This document shows positions 1 through 8,358 of a stretch of 48,198 nucleotides of DNA, one piece after another. The notes beneath the pieces were generated by a model, which was not told the DNA's origin, ran no database searches, and worked only from the letters and a program-made list of their open reading frames with translations. Origin of the DNA: Planctomycetota bacterium (lineage in GTDB: Bacteria > Planctomycetota > PLA2 > JAEUHO01); contig JASJAY010000065.1 of the NCBI GenBank assembly GCA_030066775.1, positions 1-48,198 on the forward strand, read 5' to 3'. Position 1 is the first letter of the stretch; every line of letters begins with the position of its first letter. Position numbers and translations under genes: made by a program.

Positions 1-773
1 GCGTCGTTGATGGTCCCGGTGATCTCGATGTTGTCGAAGAGCGCGCGTCCCTTGATGGCGTAGAAGCCGATGAAGTACTTCTTGAGCTTCTTGCCGCGGT
101 CCTTGCCCTTGAGCTCGAACTCCTTCGTGGTCATCAGAAGCTTGCCCTTCTGGATGCCGAAGGTCATGTCCTTCGTCTCGCCCGCGCTGGGGACGACCTT
201 TGGCGGGCGGCGGGCGATGTAGCGGAACCCGATGTAGTCGTCGCTCGAGCCCTTCTCGCGCCACTGGTTGCCGAACTTGATGATGCTGTCCTGGCCGCCC
301 GTCTTCTTGTTCCAGTTGTGGAAGAAGAACTCGCGGAAGGTGAAGGTGGCGTAGTCGTTGGCGCCGTTGATCGGCGACATCCACGCGCCGATGTCCTTGT
401 CGTGGTCGAAGTGCACGCGCACCTTGACCATGACGTTGCCCTTCCACTCGGCGATGTGGCGTGCCCCGCTGTTGCCGACGACCTCGAGCTTCTCGTCGAA
501 CCACTTGACGCGCTGGTCCTTGCGCTTCGTGATGGGCCACGGGACGCTGTCCGTGAAGTCCTTGGCCTGGTCCTTCTTGCGGAAGTCGTAGCGGATGGTG
601 ACCTGCTTGCCTTCGAGCGCCACGATCTGGCCGTTGAAGAACTCGTCGAGGGTCTTCTTGTCCCGGGCCTCGGCCTCGTCGGCCACGGGTCCGGCCGCGA
701 GGGCCAGCAGGCTGCCCAGGACGACGAAGGTCACGATGCGGCGGGCGGCGCGCCGGCGGGAGGCGACGAACAC
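1..773 (-). CDS. Secreted protein with LamG/DUF1080-like domain, 3' end outside window
   Basis: Open reading frame running off the left edge, so the C-terminus is missing. I take the GTG at 773 as start because a GAGGAG ribosome site lies 5-7 nt upstream and the protein then begins with an Arg-rich n-region and a hydrophobic stretch (VTFVVLGSLLALAAG) that look like a signal peptide. The visible ~257 residues are beta-rich, with Trp, Phe and Lys abundant. They end in a segment (LFDNIEITGTI) matching the end of DUF1080/LamG-like concanavalin folds. The C-terminal tail of the kinase at 2585-6520 carries a comparable segment (VRIDNLELTGL). Members of this fold bind or cleave sugars, but I see no catalytic residues that would fix a reaction. 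It is divergent from the glycosyltransferase at 866. Function unknown; the fold assignment is inference. Confidence 0.7.
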   Translation of the reverse strand, partial: MFVASRRRAARRIVTFVVLGSLLALAAGPVADEAEARDKKTLDEFFNGQIVALEGKQVTIRYDFRKKDQAKDFTDSVPWPITKRKDQRVKWFDEKLEVVGNSGARHIAEWKGNVMVKVRVHFDHDKDIGAWMSPINGANDYATFTFREFFFHNWNKKTGGQDSIIKFGNQWREKGSSDDYIGFRYIARRPPKVVPSAGETKDMTFGIQKGKLLMTTKEFELKGKDRGKKLKKYFIGFYAIKGRALFDNIEITGTIND

Positions 774-865
774 GGGCTTCTCCTCTGGGGCGGCGGCGCG
801 CGGATCGCACCCCTCGCCCAGCACCTCGGTACATTGAACCCTATTGACCGGAAGGAGTTGCGTGC

Positions 866-1996
866 GTGAGCGGACGAAGGCCGAAGGCCCCGAAAGCCTG
901 GTTTCCACCGCCCGAGCGCGCGCCCCGTCTCCTCCTGGTGCGGCTCTCTGCCTTAGGTGACGTCCTTCACGCGCTTCCGGTTCTGTCCGGACTTCGACAG
1001 GAATTCCCGGACGCACGGATCGACTGGGCGGTCGAGGACCGCCACGCGGGGCTGCTGGCGGCCCGGACCGACCTGGACCGGGTGATTGTGTATCCCCGGC
1101 GAGACCTATCCGGCGCCCTGCGCGGCATTCCACACCCCGTTCGGGCGGCCGGCATCGTGCGGGGCTTCCTGACCGAGCTGCGAAGCACGACCTACGACGT
1201 GGTCCTCGACCTGCAGGGCAACCTGAAGTCGGGCGTGGTCACCCGCGCGGCCCGGGCCGGCCTGCGGATGGGGTTCGATCGCCGCGCGGCGCGCGAGGCG
1301 AACCACCTCTTCACCAGCCGACGCTGGCTGCCGCCGGCGGACCTCGCCCACCGGGTCGAGCGCGGCCTCGGACTGGCCGGCGCGCTCCTCGGCCGGCCGC
1401 TCCCCTACGTCGCCCCGGGATACCCCGTGGCGCCCGAGGACGAGGCGGCAGCCCGCGACGCGCGCGCCCGGGCCGGCGACGCGGCGGCGCCCTACGTCGT
1501 GCTGCATCCGGGCACGAGCGGTTTCGGCGCCTTCAAGCGCTGGCCTGCGGACCGGTTTGCGGCCGTCGCGCGCCGCCTCTTGGCGGCCGGCCGACGGGTG
1601 CTGGTCACGTACGGCCCTGGGGAGGCGGCCCTGGCCGAGGCCGTCGTGAAGGGGGCGGGCCCCGGCCCCATCGCGGCGGTCGCGCCGGCCAGCCTGGGTG
1701 CCCTCGCCGCGCTGATCCGCGACGCCGACGGCTTCCTCAGCGGCGACACGGGTCCGCTGCACCTGGCGGGGCTCCTCGGCACGCCCCTGCTCGGCCTCTT
1801 CGGCCCGAAGGACCCCGCCACCTACGGCCCCTACGGCCTGCGTGGAAACGGCGAGGCTGGGCTCCTCGCGACGCTGACCCAGCCGGACGTCGCCTGCCGC
1901 CCGTGCACCCTGCGTCGCTGCGCCGACCCGCTGTGCATGACGACGATGGAGCCGGAGCGCGTCGCGCAGGCCTTCGCCGACGTGATCGCCGGCTGA
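866..1996 (+). CDS. Glycosyltransferase family 9 protein (heptosyltransferase I-like)
   Basis: 376 residues, the usual size for ADP-heptose:LPS heptosyltransferases. The start is GTG at 866 with GGAAGGAG about 8 nt upstream. The N-terminal Rossmann half opens with LLLVRLSALGDVLHALPVL, the family nucleotide-sugar fold signature. The C-terminal half has the donor-site segments HPGTSGFGAFKRWPADRF and SGDTGPLHLAGLLGTP. A Cys-rich stretch near the end (CRPCTLRRCADPLC) resembles that of many family members. The likely role is adding a heptose or related sugar to lipid A core on the cytoplasmic face of the inner membrane. A second GT9 enzyme at 17202 could act before or after it. The gene converges on the FHA gene with only 8 bp between stop codons. 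Family certain; exact sugar and acceptor unknown. Confidence 0.88.
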   Translation: MSGRRPKAPKAWFPPPERAPRLLLVRLSALGDVLHALPVLSGLRQEFPDARIDWAVEDRHAGLLAARTDLDRVIVYPRRDLSGALRGIPHPVRAAGIVRGFLTELRSTTYDVVLDLQGNLKSGVVTRAARAGLRMGFDRRAAREANHLFTSRRWLPPADLAHRVERGLGLAGALLGRPLPYVAPGYPVAPEDEAAARDARARAGDAAAPYVVLHPGTSGFGAFKRWPADRFAAVARRLLAAGRRVLVTYGPGEAALAEAVVKGAGPGPIAAVAPASLGALAALIRDADGFLSGDTGPLHLAGLLGTPLLGLFGPKDPATYGPYGLRGNGEAGLLATLTQPDVACRPCTLRRCADPLCMTTMEPERVAQAFADVIAG

Positions 1997-2004
1997 CGCG
2001 CCTG

Positions 2005-2439
2005 TCAGTCGGGCAGGGGGAGCGAGCCGGGCTCGAGGTGCAGGATGACGCCCTTGGGGCCGAGCTGGATGGCGTGCTCGCGGGTCTCGCAGTCCTTGAG
2101 CACGATGCGGTCGACGCGGTTGCCGTCGACGTAGGTGCCGTTGGACGAGAGGTTCTCGATGTCGACCATGTCGGGCGCCAGGAACGCGATGCGCACGTGC
2201 TGGCGACTCACGGAGCGGAACTCGACGCTCTGCTTGATCTGCTCGCGCTCGCCGTCGTCGGCCATGAGGTATTTCGGCGTGCGCTTGAGCGACCAGTCGC
2301 AGTGGCGGCTGCGACCGCACACCACGGTCTCGCCGAGGGAGAGCTTGAGATTCTCGCCGTCCCCCAGGGATCCGGTCCCCCGGAGCTTCAGGTACTTGCG
2401 GTCGTTGTAGCCGCGGGTCTCGGGCTTGAGCTCGATCAT
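2005..2439 (-). CDS. Small FHA-domain protein
   Basis: 144 residues with a single forkhead-associated domain and no signal peptide or membrane segment. The phosphothreonine-binding loops are visible: GRSRHCDWSL, then SRQHVRI, then the asparagine loop SSNGTYVDGNRV. FHA domains bind phosphothreonine in partner proteins, often targets of Hanks-type kinases. The large Ser/Thr kinase ends 145 bp upstream on the same strand, so this may be its phospho-reader. That link is inference from position. The ATG at 2439 has AGAGG about 11 nt upstream. A TATACC box at 2501-2506 could be a -10 element giving it its own transcript. An insertion between the Arg and Ser-His loops (about residues 50-70) is longer than in compact FHA domains. 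Confidence 0.85.
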   Translation of the reverse strand: MIELKPETRGYNDRKYLKLRGTGSLGDGENLKLSLGETVVCGRSRHCDWSLKRTPKYLMADDGEREQIKQSVEFRSVSRQHVRIAFLAPDMVDIENLSSNGTYVDGNRVDRIVLKDCETREHAIQLGPKGVILHLEPGSLPLPD

Positions 2440-2584
2440 CAGGTCAGTTGCCTCTCACTCCAGCCCCGTGTTCTGACGACCGAAGCAGATCCCGCACTCC
2501 GGTATAGCCATCTCGGGGGGTCGTCGCACAGGTCTCCTTCGTCCTCGGTCCGGGTTCCCCAACCCAGCCCGACGGAACCGTCGA

Positions 2585-5500
2585 TCACTTCGCCTTCTCG
2601 GCGTCCTTCTTCGCTTCGTTCTCGGCCTTGCGGCGCTCGGTCTTCCAGGCCTCGCGTACGAGGCCCGTGAGCTCCAGGTTGTCGATCCGCACCGTGGACC
2701 AGCTGAGGATCGAGAGCTTTCCGCTGCCGCGCCGCAGCTCGCCGGGCGCCACCTCGGAGTCGGTTCCCGTGCTGCGCCAGACGGACTCGCGCCGCGTCCA
2801 GACCTCCTCGAAGGCCTTCTCGCCCAGGGCCCGGAAGCTGCGCAGGTCGGCGACCATCAGCGTGAGCCGGTCGCGTGCCCGCACCAGCTTCACGCGGTAG
2901 CGGTGCCCCGGCTTGAAGGCGAACTGCCGCCCCTTGCCTTCTTCGAGCTTGGTCCAACCCGCGTGGTTGCGGCCCCGTTGCGCGCCCTGCCAGTTCCACT
3001 TGCTCGGCTTCGGCTGGGTGCGGGCGACCTCGCCGAACCCCAGGCCGTCGCGCCAGGCGATGCCCCGCCCGCGCCCGTAGAAGTCCACGGCGTCCTCGTC
3101 CTCGGCGAGCACCGCGTCGGGCAGCGTCCATCCGGGGAACCAGCGCGGATCGGCCGACAGGATCCCGATCTGCGCCCCATCGATGTCGAGCGCGAGGAAG
3201 AACGCCCCCTGCCGCGTATCGAGGTCGAAGGCCATCTCGATCGTGTCGGCGGCGTCGAACATGCACGGCAGGCTGAGCGGGCGTGAAGGCAGCAGCCCCT
3301 CGACGCCGGAGAGCAGCTCGAGCGCATAGCGATCGGCGGTCGCCCCGCCCGGCGTGACGACGCTGCCCTCCTCGCTCACGAGCCGGCCGTAGCCGTGGAG
3401 GAAGCTGTCGAGGCAGACCGGGATGTCGAAGCCGCAGCGCAGGCGCGTGCGCCCGTTCGCGAGCTCCTCTGCGCGGAAGCCCTTGAGCCAGGTCTCGATC
3501 TCGCGCTTGGCCGCCTCCGCCTCGCACTCGAGCACGGCGGCGCGGACGGCATCGGCCCACTTGTCGAAGTCGTCGGTGGCCCGCCACGGCGCCCCGGGCG
3601 CGAGGTACTCGCGGTACTTGTCGAGGGCCGGGACGTAGTCGCCTTCGTTCTTCCAGCGGTTCGCGGTGCGGCGCAGGTTGGCGGACTCGGTTTCCCGATC
3701 GTCCTGTTCTTCCCCGACCGCCTCCTCAGCCCCGTCGACGAACTGCTGCCACGTCTCGAGGCCGGGGATGCGCTCCAGCTCGGCGAGTACCTGCTGCAGT
3801 GCGGTGCGCACGGGCCGCAGATCCGGGACGCGCAGCCAGCTCGACTCGGTCACGTCGAAGAGCCGCACGAGCGCCGCGTGCATCGGGTCGACCGTCTTGC
3901 CGCCCATCTCGGCCCACGTGAGGTGCTGGCCGAAGGGGAACCGACGTACGTCGAATGTGCGCTCGACGTAACGGTCCCCGACGAAGACGCGCGCCGTGAT
4001 GCGGCGCAGCCCCTTGTCGACGCGGCCGAGGCGCCACTTCTCGAACGGCTCGTTCGTCAGCTGCCAGGCATCGTCGTAGACGCGTAGCGGCTCGTCGAAC
4101 CGCGCGTTCTCGCCGGCCGCGGCCAGTGCGTCGAGCGATGCCGCCCAGACGGCCTCCACCGCTTCGAGGCCGTGTTCGAGCGAGCCGAGCGCCGTGCGCA
4201 CCTCCTGGTCCTCGGCGGCCTTCTCGGCCAGCGCCTGGTCGATCGCACGCCGGGCGCGCGCCACCTCGCCGCGCTTGAGCCGCTCCGCGACGCGCTGGGC
4301 AGTCTCCTGCAGCAGCCCGAGGCGACGCGCGTCCATCTCAGCCTCGCGCACCTCGATCTCGGTCGCGAGTGCGGTGCCCCGCGCACGCAGCCCCTCGAAT
4401 CCCTTGCCCCCGAGCGATTTCAGCAGTCCGTTGACCGCCTCGAGCGCCGGCCCGTAGTCCTCGGCCTTCACCAGCCGGTTCGCCCCCCGCAGGATCTCTT
4501 CGCCCCACACGTTCACCTGGTCGTCGAAGTCGCGGGCAACCGACTCGAGCTGGTTCTCGACCAGCTGGAAGATCGGCTCGCGGCGGAAGCCGCCCGTCCA
4601 CGTCTCGGCGCGCAGGCTCGTCTCCAGCACGAGCTTCACGCGGGCTACATCCGTCTCGAGCTGCCGACGCATCACGACGACGGGCGTAGCCGAGCGGATC
4701 GCCTCGTTCACGGCCTTGCCGGCATAGGTCCCGCGCAGGTCGTCGACAGCGCCGCGCACCGTCTCGAGCTGGCCCGACAGCGTCTTCAGCGCGCGTCGTG
4801 CCCGCTCGAGCGGCGAGCTGCCGCCCGGCGCACGCGGCCGCTCGACGAAGTCGCCCCGCGCCAGCTGGTCGCTGAGTGCACGGAACCGCGCGGCGTACTC
4901 CCCCACGTTGCCGGCAGCGATGTCCTTCGCCTGCGCGACGACCTGGTCGACCGCAAGTGCCGAGGCCCTGAGAACCTCCGTGATGCGCGACCCCGCCTGA
5001 CGGCGCAGGGCCGGGTAGTCGGTGCAGGTGTCGCGGAACGCCAACAGCTGGGTGTGCGCCGTGCCGAAGCGCCGTTGCTTGACGAGCCGGTCCACCTCGA
5101 CGAGGAGGACGTCGTAGTTCTTCCAGCGCTTCTCGTAGCGCTCGAGGCGCTCGATGCGCCGGTCGGCTTCGTCGGTTCGGTCACTGAGCCCGCCGGCCTC
5201 GCGCTGCTCACGCAGCTTCTGCTTGAGCTCGGTCAGACGCCCGAGCTTCCGCTCGAGGTCGTTGCGCGTCATGAACTCGTTGTCCGCGCCCTCCGTGAGG
5301 ATCTGGTCGATCGTGGCCTCGGCGCGGTCGCGCGCCGCCATGCGCTGCGTGTAGTCGAAGCCGACGTACCCGCCGATCGCGATCGCGAGGAGCGCCACGG
5401 CGGCGATGCGCAGACGCCGGCGCCGCTTCGCGAGACGCGCCTTGAGGAGGTAGCCCTCCCAGTTCCCCTGGAAGCCGTCGGGGATGATGCTCTGGCCGCC

Positions 5501-6520
5501 GAGCACGCGATCCATGTGCTCGACCACGTCGACCGGCACCTGGTAGCGCAGCGACGGGTCCTTCAGCATCATGCGCTCGACGAGGTAGCTCACCTCGGGG
5601 CTCACGTGCTTGCTCACCGCCCGGATGGGAATCGGCTGCTCGTTGAGCACCTTGTTGAGGATCTCGGCCATCGAGGCGCCGGTGAACGGCGGCCGTCCCG
5701 TGAGCATGGCGTACATCGTCGCGCCGAGCCCGTAGATGTCACTGCGGCAGTCGACGGCCCCGGCCTCCTCGACCTGCTCCGGCGCCATGAACTGCGGCGT
5801 GCCGACGGTGGCGCCGTGCTGCGTGAGCTCCATGTCGACGGGGCCCTTGGCGAGCCCGAGGTCCATCAGCTTCGCCACGCCGCGGGAGGAGATCAGGATG
5901 TTGCCGGGCTTCACGTCGCGGTGCACGACGCCCATGCGGCGCGCCTTCTCGAGCGCGTCCGCGATGCCGCGGCCGATGCGCAGCGCTTCGTCTTCCTCGA
6001 GGGCCCCCAGCCGCGCGATGCGGTCCTTGAGCGTCTCGCCCTCGACGTACTCCATCACGACGTAGGGGAAGCCGTTGGACTCGCCGGCGTCGAGCGCGCG
6101 GACGATGTGCGGGTGCTCGAGCTCGGCGAGCATGCGCGCTTCGTTCTTCAGGCGCTCGGTGTGGACCTTCTCGCCCAAGAGCTCACGGCGCAGGACCTTG
6201 ACCGCGACGACGCGGTGCAGGCCCAGGTGGATCGCCTTGTACACGGTGCCCATGGAGCCGCGGCCCACGCGTTCGACGAGCTTGTAGCCCTCGATCTGGA
6301 CGCGCTTGCCTTCGGGCTCGAGGAGCGCGTAGACGCGACGCGCCTGGTCCTCGGCCATCCAGCCGCGCTTGACCAGGATCACGGCGAGGCGCTCGTCGAT
6401 CTTGAGCTCCTCGGCCATGCGCTTCTGGAGCAGGAACGCTTCCTCGACCTGGTCCTCGGTCACGTAGCCCTTGTTCTGGGCCTCCTGGGCGAAGAGGAAG
6501 TCTTCGTTGCGCGGACTCAT
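2585..6520 (-). CDS. Transmembrane Ser/Thr protein kinase with C-terminal LamG-like domain
   Basis: 1311 residues. The start is the ATG at 6520, which overlaps the stop of the upstream gene as ATGA, so the two are probably translationally coupled. Residues 1-70 resemble the MshEN/GspE N-terminal helical fold (…GYVTEDQVEEAFLLQ…). A Hanks-type kinase domain spans about 79-340: glycine loop GRGSMGTVYKA, VAVK lysine at 108, HRDVKPGN at 200-207, DLG in place of DFG at 220-222, and APEQ. After a Lys/Arg cluster a single membrane helix follows (about 370-388). Some 700 residues of mostly helical, charged sequence come next, probably coiled coil. The end is a beta-rich domain like DUF1080/LamG, with SWSTVRIDNLELTGL near the tail. 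The catalytic residues are intact, so it should be active. Substrates are unknown; the FHA protein just downstream is a candidate partner. Confidence 0.93.
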   Translation of the reverse strand: MSPRNEDFLFAQEAQNKGYVTEDQVEEAFLLQKRMAEELKIDERLAVILVKRGWMAEDQARRVYALLEPEGKRVQIEGYKLVERVGRGSMGTVYKAIHLGLHRVVAVKVLRRELLGEKVHTERLKNEARMLAELEHPHIVRALDAGESNGFPYVVMEYVEGETLKDRIARLGALEEDEALRIGRGIADALEKARRMGVVHRDVKPGNILISSRGVAKLMDLGLAKGPVDMELTQHGATVGTPQFMAPEQVEEAGAVDCRSDIYGLGATMYAMLTGRPPFTGASMAEILNKVLNEQPIPIRAVSKHVSPEVSYLVERMMLKDPSLRYQVPVDVVEHMDRVLGGQSIIPDGFQGNWEGYLLKARLAKRRRRLRIAAVALLAIAIGGYVGFDYTQRMAARDRAEATIDQILTEGADNEFMTRNDLERKLGRLTELKQKLREQREAGGLSDRTDEADRRIERLERYEKRWKNYDVLLVEVDRLVKQRRFGTAHTQLLAFRDTCTDYPALRRQAGSRITEVLRASALAVDQVVAQAKDIAAGNVGEYAARFRALSDQLARGDFVERPRAPGGSSPLERARRALKTLSGQLETVRGAVDDLRGTYAGKAVNEAIRSATPVVVMRRQLETDVARVKLVLETSLRAETWTGGFRREPIFQLVENQLESVARDFDDQVNVWGEEILRGANRLVKAEDYGPALEAVNGLLKSLGGKGFEGLRARGTALATEIEVREAEMDARRLGLLQETAQRVAERLKRGEVARARRAIDQALAEKAAEDQEVRTALGSLEHGLEAVEAVWAASLDALAAAGENARFDEPLRVYDDAWQLTNEPFEKWRLGRVDKGLRRITARVFVGDRYVERTFDVRRFPFGQHLTWAEMGGKTVDPMHAALVRLFDVTESSWLRVPDLRPVRTALQQVLAELERIPGLETWQQFVDGAEEAVGEEQDDRETESANLRRTANRWKNEGDYVPALDKYREYLAPGAPWRATDDFDKWADAVRAAVLECEAEAAKREIETWLKGFRAEELANGRTRLRCGFDIPVCLDSFLHGYGRLVSEEGSVVTPGGATADRYALELLSGVEGLLPSRPLSLPCMFDAADTIEMAFDLDTRQGAFFLALDIDGAQIGILSADPRWFPGWTLPDAVLAEDEDAVDFYGRGRGIAWRDGLGFGEVARTQPKPSKWNWQGAQRGRNHAGWTKLEEGKGRQFAFKPGHRYRVKLVRARDRLTLMVADLRSFRALGEKAFEEVWTRRESVWRSTGTDSEVAPGELRRGSGKLSILSWSTVRIDNLELTGLVREAWKTERRKAENEAKKDAEKAK

Positions 6521-8358
6521 CGGTCGATGCTCCGCGGATCGTCGGCCGGCAGGCTCGGCAGGTCGCGCGCGCCGCGCCGCCACTGGAACTCCAGCCGCGA
6601 GAAGTAGGGATACGCCTCGAGGTAGGACCGCAGGAAGAGCAGCGGCGTGTTCGACTTCTCCGGCGAGTCGCCGGAGGTGGGCTGCACGTTGTGGGCGCCG
6701 AAGAGGCGCAACGTGAGCTTGTTGACGCGGTGCACGCACACGTCGATCAGGTCACGCGAGAGCAGCGCATGCGGGCAGGTGAACGCCTGCTCGAGGCGGC
6801 GCACGCTCTCTTCCTCGGGACGGTGGTGCGCGTCCTTCGTGATGCGCTCCGCGTGCGCTTCGAGCCAGCGCTCGAGCTCGGCGCGGAAGGGCGCCTCCTT
6901 GTGCATCGAGCGGAGGCCACCGCGCAGTGCGTCCAACGCCTGGGTGCGCAGCGTGGGCTCCTTGATGGCGCCCGACGCGAACGCGCGCGCCAGGCCGACG
7001 GCCGCGTGGAAGCGCACGTCCCAGCTGCGCGTGCCCTTGGGCCGACGGCCGGGATGCTCGAGGTAGCGCGCGGCGGCGCCGACGCCGGCGGCGTTGCCCT
7101 CCGTCGCGGCCAGCAGCAGGAAACCGGCGAGGACCGGCTCCGACAGCGTGCGCCCGCTCTCACCGCGCGCCCAGGTCATCAGGCTGCGCTTGAACCAGTC
7201 CTGCTGGCAGAAGAGCAGCGCCTGCACCGCGGCGACGGCGATCTCGCTGTCCATGCGCGGCGAGATGGCGATCTGCCAGAGCTTCTCCCACTCGTCGTTC
7301 AGCTGGCGCTGCCAGGTGAGCACGCCGCGCGCGAACACGAGCTCCGGTCCGTCGAACGGGTTGAGCTCGCCACGGGTCAGCGCCTCGAGGGTCTTCGCAG
7401 GACGCTTCACCCAGTCGAGCTCGCCCGCCCCCTCCTGCAGTGCGCCCACGCTGACGGCGAGTCCGGCGGCGCGCTTGAGGCCGCGCTTGTCGGTTGCGAG
7501 CGCGGCCAGGTACGGCGCGCCCGTGCGTTCGCGCAGGAAGGCCTGCGCGAGGAGTGCCGCCCAGGCGACCTCCGGCGACGCGCCTTCCAGCCGCTCGATG
7601 GCATCCATCGTGGCGCGGCCCGCATGGCTGCCGCCGCGCTTCGCAAGCGCGAGCAGCGCGGCCGTGCGGACATACGGATTGAAGTCGCCGACGGCGTCGC
7701 CGAGGCGCCGAAGCGTCGTGTCCATCTGCCGCTTCATGCGCTTGGTGCGCGCCGCCTCGTGCGCCTCGCCGCCCTTGGGGGTCTCCGGCGTGACCTGCCG
7801 CTCGGCCTCGGTCCAGTGCCAGCTGCCGAGCGCCAGCGCGCCGAACGTGCGCTCGAAGATCTCGCTCGACGCGCCGAGCAGTCGGTTGAGCGGCTCGAGC
7901 GCGGGCCAGAGATGGCGCGCCGGACCGAGCCGATCGCGCATGGCGCCGAGGGTCAGGACGGTGTTCCAGAGCACGGGCTGGTTCGTGCTGCGGCCCGCCA
8001 CGGCGCCCCGGACCTCGTCCACGAGCTGCGGCACCGCCAAGAGCTTGTACCGACGCACGAACTGGTCGCGTGCGAGCGGCGCCTTGCTGCGATCCGCGAA
8101 GGACTTGGCGAGGAGGTCCGCCACCTCGGCCGCGGTCTGGGCATCGGGCTGCCAGAAGAACGTCCGGGGCGGGAGGGGCTCGCGGTCCGGATCATCGGCG
8201 CGAACGGCGCCAAGGGGCCCGAGCGCCACGAGCAGCAGGCTGCATCCGAGGACCCGGCCCAGGCGCCCAGGCAGGGCGCGTCGCGAGCGGCGGTTGGATG
8301 CGGGGGCCGGCCTCACTGCTCTTACGAACGTCTCCGGATCAGGGCTGCTTGAACCCAT
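6517..8358 (-). CDS. Exported helical (HEAT-like) repeat protein
   Basis: 613 residues. The N-terminus has basic residues followed by a hydrophobic core (LGCSLLLVALGPLGAVRA) ending in a plausible cleavage site before DD, so it is probably exported. The remainder is rich in Ala, Leu, Arg and Glu with repeating helix pairs (for example VRTAALLALAKRG), typical of HEAT/ARM-type scaffolds. No enzyme motif is visible. The start is uncertain: the ATG at 8358 overlaps the end of the upstream gene by 20 nt with a poor ribosome site, and a GTG 14 codons later would still keep the signal peptide. Its stop overlaps the kinase start (ATGA), so it probably works with or scaffolds the kinase pathway; this is inference. 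Confidence 0.75.
   Translation of the reverse strand: MGSSSPDPETFVRAVRPAPASNRRSRRALPGRLGRVLGCSLLLVALGPLGAVRADDPDREPLPPRTFFWQPDAQTAAEVADLLAKSFADRSKAPLARDQFVRRYKLLAVPQLVDEVRGAVAGRSTNQPVLWNTVLTLGAMRDRLGPARHLWPALEPLNRLLGASSEIFERTFGALALGSWHWTEAERQVTPETPKGGEAHEAARTKRMKRQMDTTLRRLGDAVGDFNPYVRTAALLALAKRGGSHAGRATMDAIERLEGASPEVAWAALLAQAFLRERTGAPYLAALATDKRGLKRAAGLAVSVGALQEGAGELDWVKRPAKTLEALTRGELNPFDGPELVFARGVLTWQRQLNDEWEKLWQIAISPRMDSEIAVAAVQALLFCQQDWFKRSLMTWARGESGRTLSEPVLAGFLLLAATEGNAAGVGAAARYLEHPGRRPKGTRSWDVRFHAAVGLARAFASGAIKEPTLRTQALDALRGGLRSMHKEAPFRAELERWLEAHAERITKDAHHRPEEESVRRLEQAFTCPHALLSRDLIDVCVHRVNKLTLRLFGAHNVQPTSGDSPEKSNTPLLFLRSYLEAYPYFSRLEFQWRRGARDLPSLPADDPRSIDR

Noticed and set aside
4172..6607. 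Plus-strand open frame (811 codons) opposite the kinase
   Set aside because: Shadow of the kinase gene; kinase motifs on the other strand are decisive.
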